A stretch of 64,000 nucleotides of DNA, from assembly GCF_001613505.1 (NCBI RefSeq), contig NZ_BDCM01000015.1:124001-188000 (forward strand), read 5' to 3'. A program made the translations under genes and the position numbers. Source of the stretch: Nocardia mikamii NBRC 108933 (lineage in GTDB: Bacteria > Actinomycetota > Actinomycetes > Mycobacteriales > Mycobacteriaceae). The notes beneath the pieces were generated by a model that had not been told where the DNA came from, did no database searches, and was given only the letters and a program-made list of their open reading frames with translations. Below are positions 38,636-47,516 of the stretch, piece by piece; positions within the stretch are counted from its first letter, which is position 1, and the number at the start of each line of letters is the position of its first letter.

Positions 38636-39313
38636 TCAGTTGCCCGCGGAGTCCTTGGCCCACTTGGTGGTTCCGGGAGCGGCCTGCAGGGTGTTGATCA
38701 GGTCGAATCCCGCGATGCCGAGTGCGGGGCCACCGACGGCGATGGTGCCGAGGATGCCGCCGACACCGGCTCCGGCGAGCGCGGCGGGGATGCAGCCGAC
38801 GCCGAGCAACGGCAGGCCCAGGATGCAGCCGGTGATTCCGCCGACCACGACGCCGATCGCGGTGCCGACGAATCCGCCCACGGCCGTGGCGATTCCGAAC
38901 TGGCTGGAGAAATCGTTCATCGCGCGCTGGTTCTCGAGCGGCGACGCGATCGGCTGGACGGCGACCGGATGGTCGGTGGTCATCGTCTTCTGCGGCGTCA
39001 GTTCGAGGACGGTGCCGTCGTTGTTCACCACGGGCTTCACCGGAACGGCGACGTCGTCGACCCGCACGTCGGTGGGCAACGAGACCACGGTGGCACCGTG
39101 GGAATCGGTGATGGAGTACGACTTCTCGTCCTGCGCGAGCCGGAAGGTCCCCCCTTGCAAGGTCGTGACGACCGTCTTGTCCACGAGTTTGACCGAGTAC
39201 CTGATCCCGGTCTGCTCCGGCGTGGGAGCCGGGGCGGCGTGGGCGGTGGTCAGCCCGGCGGTCAGTGCGCCGATCGTGAGCGCGGAGGCCGCGGTGAGGC
39301 TGCGGAGATTCAT
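38636..39313 (-). CDS. Secreted protein, paralogue B
   Basis: A 225-residue paralogue of A and C. Signal peptide 1-26 (SLTAASALTIGALTAGLTTA, in part, then HA), VKLVDKTVVTTLQGGTFRL, NDGTVLELTP, LENQRAMNDFSSQFG and a Gly-rich hydrophobic half with ITGCILGLPLLGVGCIPAA. It is closest to C, sharing TTLQGGTF and the two-Cys loop. I choose the ATG at 39313 (MNLRSL), which sits nine nt after GGAA; an ATG four codons upstream overlaps that site. Function unknown; expected to be exported and membrane-associated. Confidence 0.8.
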   Translation of the reverse strand: MNLRSLTAASALTIGALTAGLTTAHAAPAPTPEQTGIRYSVKLVDKTVVTTLQGGTFRLAQDEKSYSITDSHGATVVSLPTDVRVDDVAVPVKPVVNNDGTVLELTPQKTMTTDHPVAVQPIASPLENQRAMNDFSSQFGIATAVGGFVGTAIGVVVGGITGCILGLPLLGVGCIPAALAGAGVGGILGTIAVGGPALGIAGFDLINTLQAAPGTTKWAKDSAGN

Positions 39314-39457
39314 CGATATTTCCATTCCGTCATCGAATCTCGGCGCTCGCCCCCTCGACGAGCACCGTCACACCTGCGGGTTTGCGGTGAATTCGCTTGG
39401 AGCTCACCGCTTTCGGCCACACAGGTGGATCGATGCTACGCGCAACCCACCGGGAAG

Positions 39458-39479
39458 GAGCCCCCAGTCCTGGGGGCTC
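39458..39479 (-). terminator. Terminator after secreted paralogue C
   Basis: GAGCCCCCAG-TC-CTGGGGGCTC, a perfect 10-bp stem, 65 nt beyond the stop codon of paralogue C. It separates C from B. Confidence 0.7.
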
Positions 39480-39543
39480 TCACAATGCACGGTGTGGCGA
39501 ATCGGGTTGCGGAACAGCCGGTCCGCGATCCGCTGGACCGAAC

Positions 39544-40212
39544 CTACTTGTCGTCGGCCCATTTCGTCGTGCCCGGCGCGGCCGACAGCGTGCCGATCAT
39601 GTCGAACCCGGTGATCGCCAGCGCGGGTCCGCCGATCGCGATCGTGCCGAGGATACCGCCGATGCCGGCCCCCGCGATCGCGGCCGGAATGCAACCGACG
39701 CCCAGCAGCGGCAAGCCCAGAATGCAGCCGGTGACACCGCCGACGATGGCGCCGACCGCGGTACCGAGGAAGGTGCCGACGGCGGTCGCGACACCGAAGT
39801 TGGTTTCGAAATCGTTCATCGCGCGGTGGTTTTCCATCGGCGAGGCGATCGGCTGGACGGTGACCGGCTCGTCGAGGGTGACGGTGCGTTGCGGCGTCAG
39901 CTCGAGGACGGTCCCGTCGTTGCGGACCACCGGTTTCACCGGCACCTCGGTCCCGCCGACGCGCACTTCGGTCGGAAGTGAGACGACGGTGGCGCCGTGG
40001 GGATCGGTGATCGCGTAGGACTTGCCGTCCGCGGCGATCCGGAAGGTGCCGCCCTGCAGGGTGGTCACCACGGTCTTGTCGACAAGTTTCATGGAGTACT
40101 TGATCGCCGCCGGTGGGGGCGCGGCGGCCGGTTCGGCATGCGCGGCAGTGGTTCCGGCGGTGACGGCGCCGACGACCAGTGCGGATATCGCGGTAAGGCG
40201 CTGGAGCTTCAT
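39544..40212 (-). CDS. Secreted protein, paralogue C
   Basis: A 222-residue paralogue. Signal peptide 1-26 (ending TAAHA-EPAAAP), MKLVDKTVVTTLQGGTFRI, GTVLELTPQRTV, MENHRAMNDFETNFG, then VTGCILGLPLLGVGCIPAAI and a Gly-rich tail region ending TKWADDK. The order C-B on the minus strand, with a terminator between, indicates a tandem duplication with separate transcription. Paralogue A lies on the other side of the FeS reductase gene. The start ATG 40212 gives the standard signal peptide. Role unknown. Confidence 0.8.
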   Translation of the reverse strand: MKLQRLTAISALVVGAVTAGTTAAHAEPAAAPPPAAIKYSMKLVDKTVVTTLQGGTFRIAADGKSYAITDPHGATVVSLPTEVRVGGTEVPVKPVVRNDGTVLELTPQRTVTLDEPVTVQPIASPMENHRAMNDFETNFGVATAVGTFLGTAVGAIVGGVTGCILGLPLLGVGCIPAAIAGAGIGGILGTIAIGGPALAITGFDMIGTLSAAPGTTKWADDK

Positions 40213-40368
40213 CCGGCAATCTTAAACGTCTTCATGTCACAAAAGGGTCAAATCTGAAGAAGGTGCGTTCCGGATGTGATTTTCGCACCAGTTTTCCGAA
40301 TCCGGGTCCGCCCCCGACAGGTAACGAGGCGGACCCGGATCGGCAGCGGCGAGGACCGGTCTGCGGGT

Positions 40369-40818
40369 TCAGTCCTCGCCGCCTCTTCCCACCGCCAGCG
40401 CCGTCGTGACGACTATCGAAAGGGGTGGAAGTTCCAGGCCGGATCCCGGCGCCACGATCCAGTGACAGCCCTCGCGGGTCCATCGGCCCAGGCTGGTGGG
40501 CATCATGATCTCGCCGCCGACGGCCGGGATGCCGATATGGAGACGCTGCAGAATGTCCGCGACCTGCCCGCCGGGCCGGCTGTCGGGGAACACGAGGAAG
40601 CTCCAGCGCGCACGCCGGGCCAGTACCGGCCCGCATCCGCCGTGCTCGGTCAGGGATCGGCACACCGCTTCGGCGCGGTCGGCCGGCAGATGCACGACAC
40701 CGACGGTGCCGGTCACCGGCAGCGTGACGAATCCACCACGCTGGATACATGTCAGACCGGCGTGGTGCCGATAGAACATCACCCAGTCGTCGGCGGTTCT
40801 GAGCTTCTCGACGTTCAC
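40369..40818 (-). CDS. Hypothetical protein divergent from an XRE regulator
   Basis: A 149-residue soluble protein with no family I recognise with certainty. Visible features: MNVEKLRTADDWVMFYRHHAGLT, in part, at the start; VTGTVGVVHLPADRAEAVC in the middle; GRWTREGCHWIVAPGSGLELPP near the end. The Trp-rich C-terminal part has some likeness to proteins annotated as primase/polymerase-N-terminal-like that accompany helix-turn-helix regulators in actinobacteria. It is divergent from such a regulator with a 213-bp shared promoter region. Codon use is normal for the window. Confidence 0.65.
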   Translation of the reverse strand: MNVEKLRTADDWVMFYRHHAGLTCIQRGGFVTLPVTGTVGVVHLPADRAEAVCRSLTEHGGCGPVLARRARWSFLVFPDSRPGGQVADILQRLHIGIPAVGGEIMMPTSLGRWTREGCHWIVAPGSGLELPPLSIVVTTALAVGRGGED

Positions 40819-41031
40819 AGTTTCCCGACCTTCACGGCGACTTCCTCGATATCTTCAAGGCTCCCGCCGCTGCGACGTTCCCGAAACGCCCCCACGCGCG
40901 CTCTGCACTGCCCTTTCACTGCCAAACCGCCGGGACCAGCGAATTCCCGTGTACCAGCTCGATTTCGGATGTGGCCGTGGTCACCGTCCGCTCGTACTCT
41001 GGAGACGAGTTCGCGCGGAAGGGATGACATC

Positions 41032-42423
41032 GTGGTCCGGCAGTGGTCAGGTAGGGAAGCCCGTGCCCTCCGCGATGCCAAACGCATGAGCATCAGGGAG
41101 TTCGCGGCCCATCTGGGAGTTCACGAACGCCTGGTGTCGAAATGGGAGGCAGGCGGTGCCCGGGTGCATCCGCGCCCGGTCAACCAGGCCGCGCTGGACA
41201 CATCACTCGCCAGGTCCGACGAAGTCGTGCGGGCACGGTTCGCGGCCATGATCGATCAGCCCGTCATCGATCGGCCGGGGCCGGAATTCGAGGTGCGTCA
41301 GGGCCGTTCGGCGCACAGCAAGTATTCGAGCGACGCGGAACTTTTGGCACTCGTAGACGCCGGTGCGATGAGAGGTGATGCGTTAGCCGAGATTTCGGAG
41401 AGGGATCTGATCATGGCGGCTGCCCACGAAGCCAGCGAGCACGCCGGTCGCGCCGAGGCGAGTAATGTCGGCGCCTCCGCGCTGGAACAACTCGACGCCG
41501 ATGCCACCCGCATCGCCAGGGAGTATGTCCACGTGCCGCCGGTTCCGATGATGGTGGAGATGCTGCGGGTGCGCCGGCGGGTGTACCGGTTGCTCGAGGG
41601 CCACCAGAAGCCCGCGGACACAAGCCATTTGTATCTGCTGGCCGGCACGCTGTCGGGTCTGCTGGCCAACGCCAGTACCGATCTCGGACATCTCGACGCC
41701 GCCGGGGAACAGGCCCGCGCGGCCTGGGCGTACGCGGAGCTGTGCGGCCACAACGGATTACGCGCGTGGACGCGCGGCATGCAGGCGCTGATCGAATACT
41801 GGTCCGAACGGCCGCGCCGGGCGGTGGCACTGGCGCAGAACGGTCAGCAGTACGCGGATTCGGTGACCGCGAAGGTCCGGCTGCACAACATCGAGGCGCG
41901 GATCTGGTCCAAACTGGGTAGCGCCGCCGACGCCGAACGCTGCATCCGCGCCGCCGAGGCCGCGCGCACGGGTACCGGCACCGACGAACTGCACGACGAA
42001 ACCGGCGGCGTCTTCGGCTTCCCGGAGGCCAAGAGCCATTACTACGCGGGCGCCACGTACATCCACCTCGGCCAGGCCGAACCCGCACTGGCCGAAACCC
42101 GGCGCACCATCGAGTTGTACAGCGGCGGCCCGCGCGAACAGCGGTCCTACGGCGCCGAGGCGCTGGCGCGGGTCGACAACGCGGCGGCCCAGTTGATCAA
42201 CGGCAGTCTCGACGGCGCCGGGGACGCCCTCAGTCCGGTACTCGAACTCTCCGAGGACCGCCGCATCGCGCAACTCGAGGAACGGCTCACCGGATTGCGC
42301 CGTCGCATCGCGACCCCGCGCTTCCGCGACGCGGTCGAGGCGCGCCGCCTGGACGAACGGATCGAGGAGTTCTGCGGCACCACGGTCGCCACGGGGATGC
42401 TGCCGGCCAATCCGTCCACCTGA
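41032..42423 (+). CDS. XRE-family regulator with TPR-like C-terminal region
   Basis: A 463-residue regulator. An N-terminal helix-turn-helix (LRDAKRMSIREFAAHLGVHE, then LVSKWEAGGARVHPRP, about 10-65) precedes a long alpha-helical region with tetratricopeptide-like pairs (LYLLAGTLSGLLANASTDLG; AKSHYYAGATYIHLGQAEPA), a layout common in actinobacterial regulators. The GTG at 41032 follows GGAAGGG by eight nt; the frame stays open 252 codons upstream but that part overlaps the divergent gene and has no family features. It probably controls itself and the divergent small gene. The ligand is unknown. The end lies 101 bp before aspC. Confidence 0.8.
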   Translation: MVRQWSGREARALRDAKRMSIREFAAHLGVHERLVSKWEAGGARVHPRPVNQAALDTSLARSDEVVRARFAAMIDQPVIDRPGPEFEVRQGRSAHSKYSSDAELLALVDAGAMRGDALAEISERDLIMAAAHEASEHAGRAEASNVGASALEQLDADATRIAREYVHVPPVPMMVEMLRVRRRVYRLLEGHQKPADTSHLYLLAGTLSGLLANASTDLGHLDAAGEQARAAWAYAELCGHNGLRAWTRGMQALIEYWSERPRRAVALAQNGQQYADSVTAKVRLHNIEARIWSKLGSAADAERCIRAAEAARTGTGTDELHDETGGVFGFPEAKSHYYAGATYIHLGQAEPALAETRRTIELYSGGPREQRSYGAEALARVDNAAAQLINGSLDGAGDALSPVLELSEDRRIAQLEERLTGLRRRIATPRFRDAVEARRLDERIEEFCGTTVATGMLPANPST

Positions 42424-42524
42424 ACGGCGGGCTCACGGCGCCCGATGTGACCGGAACAACGCCGATGTGGCGCGGTGGCGATGCCTCGGACATGGAGTTG
42501 CGGGGCGGTGGCACCATTGGACAG

Positions 42525-43775
42525 GTGAGCCCTACCAGTCATTCACCGCATCAGCCGCCCCGGGTTCTGGAGCAGTCCCTGAAGCTTCAGAACGTTCTCT
42601 ACGAAATCCGTGGGCCGGTGCACGCACATGCGGCACGACTGGAGGCCGAGGGCCACCGCATCCTGAAGCTGAACATCGGCAATCCGGCGCCGTTCGGTTT
42701 CGACGCGCCCGATGTGATCATGCGCGACATGATCGCCGCGCTGCCGTACGCGCAGGGCTACTCCGAATCCAAGGGCATCCTGCCCGCGCGCCGCGCGATC
42801 GTGACCCGGTACGAGCTGGTCCCCGGCTTCCCCGAGTTCGATGTGGACGACGTCTATCTGGGCAACGGCGTCTCCGAGCTGATCACGATGACGATGCAGG
42901 CCCTGCTGAACAGCGGCGACGAGGTACTCATCCCCGCCCCGGACTATCCGCTGTGGACCGCCATGACCAGCCTGGCCGGCGGCACCGCCGTGCATTACCT
43001 GTGCGACGAATCCAACGGCTGGCAACCGGACGTGGCCGATATCGAATCCAAGATCACCGACAAGACCAAGGCCCTGCTGGTGATCAACCCGAACAATCCG
43101 ACCGGCGCGGTGTACTCGTCGGAGGTGTTGCAGCAGCTGGTGGACCTCGCTCGCAAGCATCAGCTGCTGCTGCTCGCCGACGAGATCTACGACAAGATCC
43201 TCTACGACGACACCAAGCACATCTCGCTGGCGAGCCTGGCTCCCGACCTGCTGTGCCTCACCTTCAACGGCCTCTCGAAGGCCTATCGCGTGGCCGGATA
43301 CCGATCCGGCTGGCTGGTCATCACCGGCCCCAAGGAGCACGCGGCCGGATTCCTCGAGGGCATCGACCTGCTGGCCTCCACCCGGCTGTGCCCGAACGTG
43401 CCCGCTCAGCACGCGATTCAGGTGGCGCTCGGCGGCTATCAGAGCATCGAGGATCTGATCCTGCCCGGCGGGCGGCTGCTCGAGCAGCGCGATGTGGCCT
43501 GGGAGAAGCTCAATATGATCCCCGGCGTCTCGTGCGTGAAACCGAAGGGCGCGCTGTACGCGTTCCCGCGGCTGGATCCCGAGGTCCACGAGATCCACGA
43601 CGACGGCAAACTGGTGCTCGATCTGCTGCTCCAGGAGAAGATCCTGATGGTGCAGGGCACCGGTTTCAACTGGCCGCAACATGATCATCTGCGCATCGTG
43701 ACGCTGCCGTGGGCCCGCGATCTGGCCGTGGCGATCGAGCGCTTCGGCAACTTCCTCTCCAGCTATCGCCAGTGA
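42525..43775 (+). CDS. aspC: PLP-dependent aminotransferase, AlaA/AspC type
   Basis: A class I aminotransferase of 416 residues. The PLP Lys lies in FNGLSKAYRVAGYRSGW; NPNNPTGAVY and ADEIYDKILYDD bind substrate and cofactor. Long stretches equal E. coli AlaA (NIGNPAPFGFDAPDVI; QALLNSGDEVLIPAPDYPLW), so alanine:2-oxoglutarate transamination is the likeliest activity. The symbol follows mycobacterial use (Rv0337c, aspC), where the product was first called an aspartate aminotransferase. I choose GTG 42525 (VSPTSHSPHQPPR); the ribosome site is weak (GGACAG), and an ATG at 42492 is an alternative. It lies near the Rv0338c-like gene, as in M. tuberculosis, but in a different order. Confidence 0.9.
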   Translation: MSPTSHSPHQPPRVLEQSLKLQNVLYEIRGPVHAHAARLEAEGHRILKLNIGNPAPFGFDAPDVIMRDMIAALPYAQGYSESKGILPARRAIVTRYELVPGFPEFDVDDVYLGNGVSELITMTMQALLNSGDEVLIPAPDYPLWTAMTSLAGGTAVHYLCDESNGWQPDVADIESKITDKTKALLVINPNNPTGAVYSSEVLQQLVDLARKHQLLLLADEIYDKILYDDTKHISLASLAPDLLCLTFNGLSKAYRVAGYRSGWLVITGPKEHAAGFLEGIDLLASTRLCPNVPAQHAIQVALGGYQSIEDLILPGGRLLEQRDVAWEKLNMIPGVSCVKPKGALYAFPRLDPEVHEIHDDGKLVLDLLLQEKILMVQGTGFNWPQHDHLRIVTLPWARDLAVAIERFGNFLSSYRQ

Positions 43776-43899
43776 TCGGGGGTCTGGACGAGCCAAAACA
43801 AACCGGGAGTTTGGAAAAGTAGGTTTTTGAAGACTTCACTGGCGCAAACTTCGAACTTTTGTGTACAGTAGTCCTCGGCACTCACAGTGCCCGGCCGAG

Positions 43900-43957
43900 C
43901 CGCCTACCCCCCCTGGGCCGCTCGGCCCTGGATTCGACCGCCTACCCCCCTGGGCCG
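43900..43957. repeat. Direct repeat pair CCGCCTACCCCCC(C)TGGGCCG
   Basis: A 21-nt copy at 43900-43920 and a 20-nt copy at 43938-43957, differing by one C. They lie on the flank of the large inverted repeat. Confidence 0.75.
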
Positions 43958-44016
43958 TCGGATCCCTTTCGGGCGGCGGAGACATCCCCCTGCTCTCCGC
44001 CGCCCGCTCCCCCGCT

Positions 44017-44288
44017 GTCCCGCCTCTCCGCGTATTCAGGCCGGATTCAGGTGCGGGGTTCTTTGCGTTGGCGGGCGGCGGATAGTCGATTTGGTTCTGT
44101 CAGCCCGTGCCCGGTGAGTTACCCATGTTCTTGCGTGATCAGGCGTGCGGATTGCTACCACTGATTTCGGGTGGACATGGGTAACTCGTCGGGGACGGGC
44201 AAACTTGGCCCCGATCTCGCCGTCGGCCGCCAACGCTCGTCCGCAGGCGCCTGAATCCGGCCGAAATACCCGGAGAGGCGGCACTGAA
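44017..44288. repeat. 270-bp imperfect inverted-repeat element
   Basis: The left arm 44017-44130 pairs with the right arm 44173-44288 at roughly 75% identity. Both ends are near-perfect: CCGCCTCTCCG and GGCCGGATTCAGG at the outside, GAGTTACCCATGT / ACATGGGTAACTC at the inside. The loop is about 42 nt. It could be a MITE-like or REP-like mobile element, or fold as a long structured RNA. It ends 25 bp before the YibE/F start. Confidence 0.75.
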
Positions 44289-44300
44289 AATACTTTCCTT

Positions 44301-44306
44301 TAAGCT
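44301..44306 (+). promoter_or_regulatory. -10 element for a possibly leaderless yibE/F transcript
   Basis: TAAGCT lies seven nt before the GTG at 44314 and no ribosome site is present, the pattern of leaderless actinobacterial mRNAs. No clear -35. Confidence 0.35.
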
Positions 44307-44313
44307 CGCTGCG

Positions 44314-46134
44314 GTGAGCGAGCATCATCATCACCATCATGACCATTCCGGGCCCATTGCCATCGGGGCTACGGCGGCTCGGGTGGTGGTGGGGGTGCTC
44401 ACCGCGATCGGGGTGATCGTCGTGATCGCCATGATCTGGTTGTGGCCCAGCCGCCAGCATGTGGATATTCCGTTGCCGATGCAGAACGGCGGCGGTGGGG
44501 CGGTGCAGACCGAGGCCGGTACCGTGGCGATGCAGGATATGGGGCCGTGCGGTAGTCCGTCGAACGGGCGCGCCTTTCCCGATACTCCGCAACCGCCGCC
44601 GACGAATTCCTACACCTGCCAGCGCAGCCTGGTCTCGATCGATTCGGGGCCGAACAAAGGCAGCCGGACGCTGCTCGAAATCGCGCCCGGACCGGGGCAA
44701 CCGGATTTGCATGCGGGAGACCACATTCGGCTGGTTCGGCAGGACGATCCGAGCGGCACCACCATCTATTCCTTCGACGACTTTTCGCGCGGAATGCCGC
44801 TGCTGCTGATCACGCTCGTCTTCGTGGCGGTGATCGTAGTGGTGGCGCGGTGGCGCGGCTTGCGCGCGGTGCTCGGCCTGATATTCGCGTTCGGGGTGCT
44901 GGTCGTGTTCCTGCTGCCCGCCCTGCTCGACGGGAAACCGGCGCTGCCGGTCGCCCTCGTATCGGGAGCGCTGATTCTCTACGCGGTCCTGTATCTGGCG
45001 CACGGCGTCAATCTGCGGACCAGTTCGGCACTGCTGGGCACGCTCAGCGCGATGGTGCTCGCGGCGGTGCTGTCCTGGGTCGCGCTGGAGGTGACTCATC
45101 TGACCGGTCTGTCGGAGGAGCAGAACACCAACGTCGCCACCTATATCCAGCACGTCAGCATTACCGGCCTCCTGCTCGCGGGCTTCATCATCGGCTCGCT
45201 CGGTGTGCTCAACGACGTCACCATCACCCAGGCCTCGGCCGCCTTCGAACTCGCCGCACTCGACGAAGAGGCCACACGGCGGGAGATTTTCGCGGCCGCC
45301 ATGCGCGTCGGCCGCGACCACATCGCCAGCACTGTGTACACGCTGGTCCTCGCCTACGCCGGCGGCGCGTTGCCGCTACTGCTGATGTTCTCCGTCGCCG
45401 GTCGCTCCATTCGCGACGTCCTGACCGGTGACGCGGTGGCCATCGAAATCACCCGTTCCGCGGTCGGCGGCATCTGCCTGGCGCTGTCGGTTCCCTTGAC
45501 CACCGCCATCGCGGTCCTGCTGGCCCGCCCGTTCGGTCAGCGCGCCGACTTCGACGACTACGAGCCCGAACCCGCACCCCGCCGTGCCCTCGTGCCCGCG
45601 GGCCGCCGCCGGGCGGAGAGCGCCGCCGAAACCACCGGCAGTCACCGCCGGGTCACCGCGCGCGGAGAGCCCGCGGGAACCCGACGGCGCGTGGAGGGCC
45701 GGGAGAACAGGGCCGGTCACGACCACACCGACCACCGCGCCGGACCGAATACGGGCAGTCATCGCCGCGCCGAAGGACGTCCGGGCGAGCCGACCGCCCG
45801 TCGACGCACCGCCCCCTCGCCCGATGCGACGGGGGGCCAACGCCGCGCCGACACCGGCGGCCATCGGCGCATCGACGATCGCCGGACCGATACGGGCAGT
45901 CACCGGCGCATCGATGATCGCCGCCCCGATACCGGCGGCCACCGTCGGATCGACGGCCGAACCGGAGAGCCGACGGGCGGGCACCGGCGCGTCCCGTCCG
46001 GCCGCCCCCATCAGGACGACCCCCGGCCGAGCTGGCCCACCCGGCCACCGCGACCGGACGCGGACCGCCACCCCCAGGGCGACCCACCACCGCGCAACCG
46101 ACCGGCATGGCCCACAACAGGTTACGAGGATTGA
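44314..46134 (+). CDS. YibE/F-family membrane protein with natural His tract and His/Arg-repeat tail
   Basis: A 606-residue multi-spanning protein. The N-terminus reads VSEHHHHHHDHSG, six consecutive His. One membrane segment (about 22-45) precedes an outer domain (50-160). The YibE/F region (about 165-420) follows, with seven or so membrane helices, including LGVLNDVTITQASAAFELA and VGRDHIASTVYTLVLAYAGG. The cytoplasmic tail (430-606) is disordered and carries repeated TGGHRRIDDRR units, rich in His, Arg and Asp. YibE/F proteins are poorly characterised transporters or channels. Metal binding by the two His-rich ends is inference. GTG 44314 is the start. Confidence 0.82.
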   Translation: MSEHHHHHHDHSGPIAIGATAARVVVGVLTAIGVIVVIAMIWLWPSRQHVDIPLPMQNGGGGAVQTEAGTVAMQDMGPCGSPSNGRAFPDTPQPPPTNSYTCQRSLVSIDSGPNKGSRTLLEIAPGPGQPDLHAGDHIRLVRQDDPSGTTIYSFDDFSRGMPLLLITLVFVAVIVVVARWRGLRAVLGLIFAFGVLVVFLLPALLDGKPALPVALVSGALILYAVLYLAHGVNLRTSSALLGTLSAMVLAAVLSWVALEVTHLTGLSEEQNTNVATYIQHVSITGLLLAGFIIGSLGVLNDVTITQASAAFELAALDEEATRREIFAAAMRVGRDHIASTVYTLVLAYAGGALPLLLMFSVAGRSIRDVLTGDAVAIEITRSAVGGICLALSVPLTTAIAVLLARPFGQRADFDDYEPEPAPRRALVPAGRRRAESAAETTGSHRRVTARGEPAGTRRRVEGRENRAGHDHTDHRAGPNTGSHRRAEGRPGEPTARRRTAPSPDATGGQRRADTGGHRRIDDRRTDTGSHRRIDDRRPDTGGHRRIDGRTGEPTGGHRRVPSGRPHQDDPRPSWPTRPPRPDADRHPQGDPPPRNRPAWPTTGYED

Positions 46135-46193
46135 TCGAGCGCACGACGACCTTTCCCCGATCCGATGACCGATCGGCGCCTGCCGCTGTTCCG

Positions 46194-47414
46194 CTACCGG
46201 CCGTCTCCGCGACGCCGAACGGTTCCGCTCGCCGGTGATCTGCCGGCGGTCATCACTCCCGCCACCACGATCGCGAGGGCCGCGATCACCGCGGTAGCGG
46301 CCCAGCCGAACCAGCTCACCGCCGCCGCGCCGAAGGCGGTGCCGGCGCTGCCCCCGACGAAGTACACCACCATGTAGGCGCTGTTGAACCGGGCGGGTGA
46401 GCCCGGTTCGATGGCCAGCACAGTGCTCTGATTGGCGACCTGCGCCGCGAACAGTCCCGCGTCGAACAGACCGAGGCAGACGAGGGCGATCACCGTATTC
46501 GACAGGGCCACAGCGAGTGTCACGGCGGCGGCACCGGCGACGACGAGGCCCACCAGGATGACGCGACGCGCCCCGACCCGATCCGTCCACGCCCCCGCGA
46601 TGCGGGTCGCCGCGACACCGGCCAGTCCGGCGAACGCGTACAAGCCGATTCGCTCGGGCGAATAGGAGAACGGCGGCTGCGACAGGGCCGCCGCGAGCGC
46701 GGCCCACACCGTACAGAAGGCGAAGAACCATAACGCGCCGCGACCTGCGGCCGACCGCAGCAACGGATAGCGGGTGAACAGTCCCGGCAGCTCGCGCAGC
46801 ATCGTCAGGTACCCGGAGGCCACCGTGGCCGTCGCGGCGGGCAGCACGACACGGGTGGCCACCGCGAGTGCCACGCAGGCCGCCGCGAAGACGAGCAGCA
46901 TGCCCCGCCAGCCGATGAGGTCGGTGAGCCAGCCGCCGACGATGCGTCCAGCCAGTACTCCGGCCGAGATCCCGGCCGTCACCGTCCCCAGCACCGTCGC
47001 GCGCCGGTTCGGTTCCGCGAAACGCCCTGCGACGGAGCTCATCTGGGCACCCACCGAGGACGCCGCACCGACCAGCCCGATCACCGGGCCGAGCAACCAC
47101 ACCACCCCCACCGCGGCGCCGATCGCCGATGCCGCGGCGAGCGCGGCGAACTGCATCGAAACCACCGTCCGAGCTGGATGTCGGTCCACCAGCGGAACCA
47201 GGAGCGCCAGCCCGAGCAGATAGCCGACCGGCCCGCACGCCAGTGCGATCCCCATTTCCGCGACCGATGCGTGCAGTGAGCCTGCCACTGCCGCCATACC
47301 CGGCTGCAGCACGTACATGGTGGCGGTGCCGAGGCCCGCCCCCACCGCCATGAGTCCGACGACGGATGTGCGCAGCACCGGGTCACGAGTATCGCTCAGC
47401 AGGTCGTTGTTCAT
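46194..47414 (-). CDS. MFS transporter
   Basis: A 406-residue major-facilitator protein with twelve predicted membrane helices. The inter-helix motif VDRHPARTV sits after helix 2, GGWLTDLIGWRGMLLVFAA after helix 5, and AGAWTDRVGARRVILVGL after helix 8. It resembles the drug-efflux-like MFS group (YnfM/AraJ-like) but the substrate cannot be told. The Arg-rich C-terminus is cytoplasmic. ATG 47414 (MNNDLLSDTR) is chosen over a GTG two codons upstream. It converges on the YibE/F gene with a 59-bp gap. Confidence 0.88.
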   Translation of the reverse strand: MNNDLLSDTRDPVLRTSVVGLMAVGAGLGTATMYVLQPGMAAVAGSLHASVAEMGIALACGPVGYLLGLALLVPLVDRHPARTVVSMQFAALAAASAIGAAVGVVWLLGPVIGLVGAASSVGAQMSSVAGRFAEPNRRATVLGTVTAGISAGVLAGRIVGGWLTDLIGWRGMLLVFAAACVALAVATRVVLPAATATVASGYLTMLRELPGLFTRYPLLRSAAGRGALWFFAFCTVWAALAAALSQPPFSYSPERIGLYAFAGLAGVAATRIAGAWTDRVGARRVILVGLVVAGAAAVTLAVALSNTVIALVCLGLFDAGLFAAQVANQSTVLAIEPGSPARFNSAYMVVYFVGGSAGTAFGAAAVSWFGWAATAVIAALAIVVAGVMTAGRSPASGTVRRRGDGR

Positions 47415-47516
47415 GACCACGACGCTAGGAACCGCTCCCGATGGGTGCTGGCGTTAATCGGACGCGACCGTCGGCGCTCACAGCGAGAGCGTGAAAGGCG
47501 AACTCGTCCAAGTTGT

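Larger units (their letters stand above)
43776..44313. other. 538-bp intergenic region before yibE/F gene
   Basis: No credible gene. It starts with an unusually A/T-rich stretch (43797-43865), then two direct repeats, then a 270-bp inverted-repeat element (both listed). Short frames here mirror each other on the two strands because of that symmetry, not because they are coding. Confidence 0.7.
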
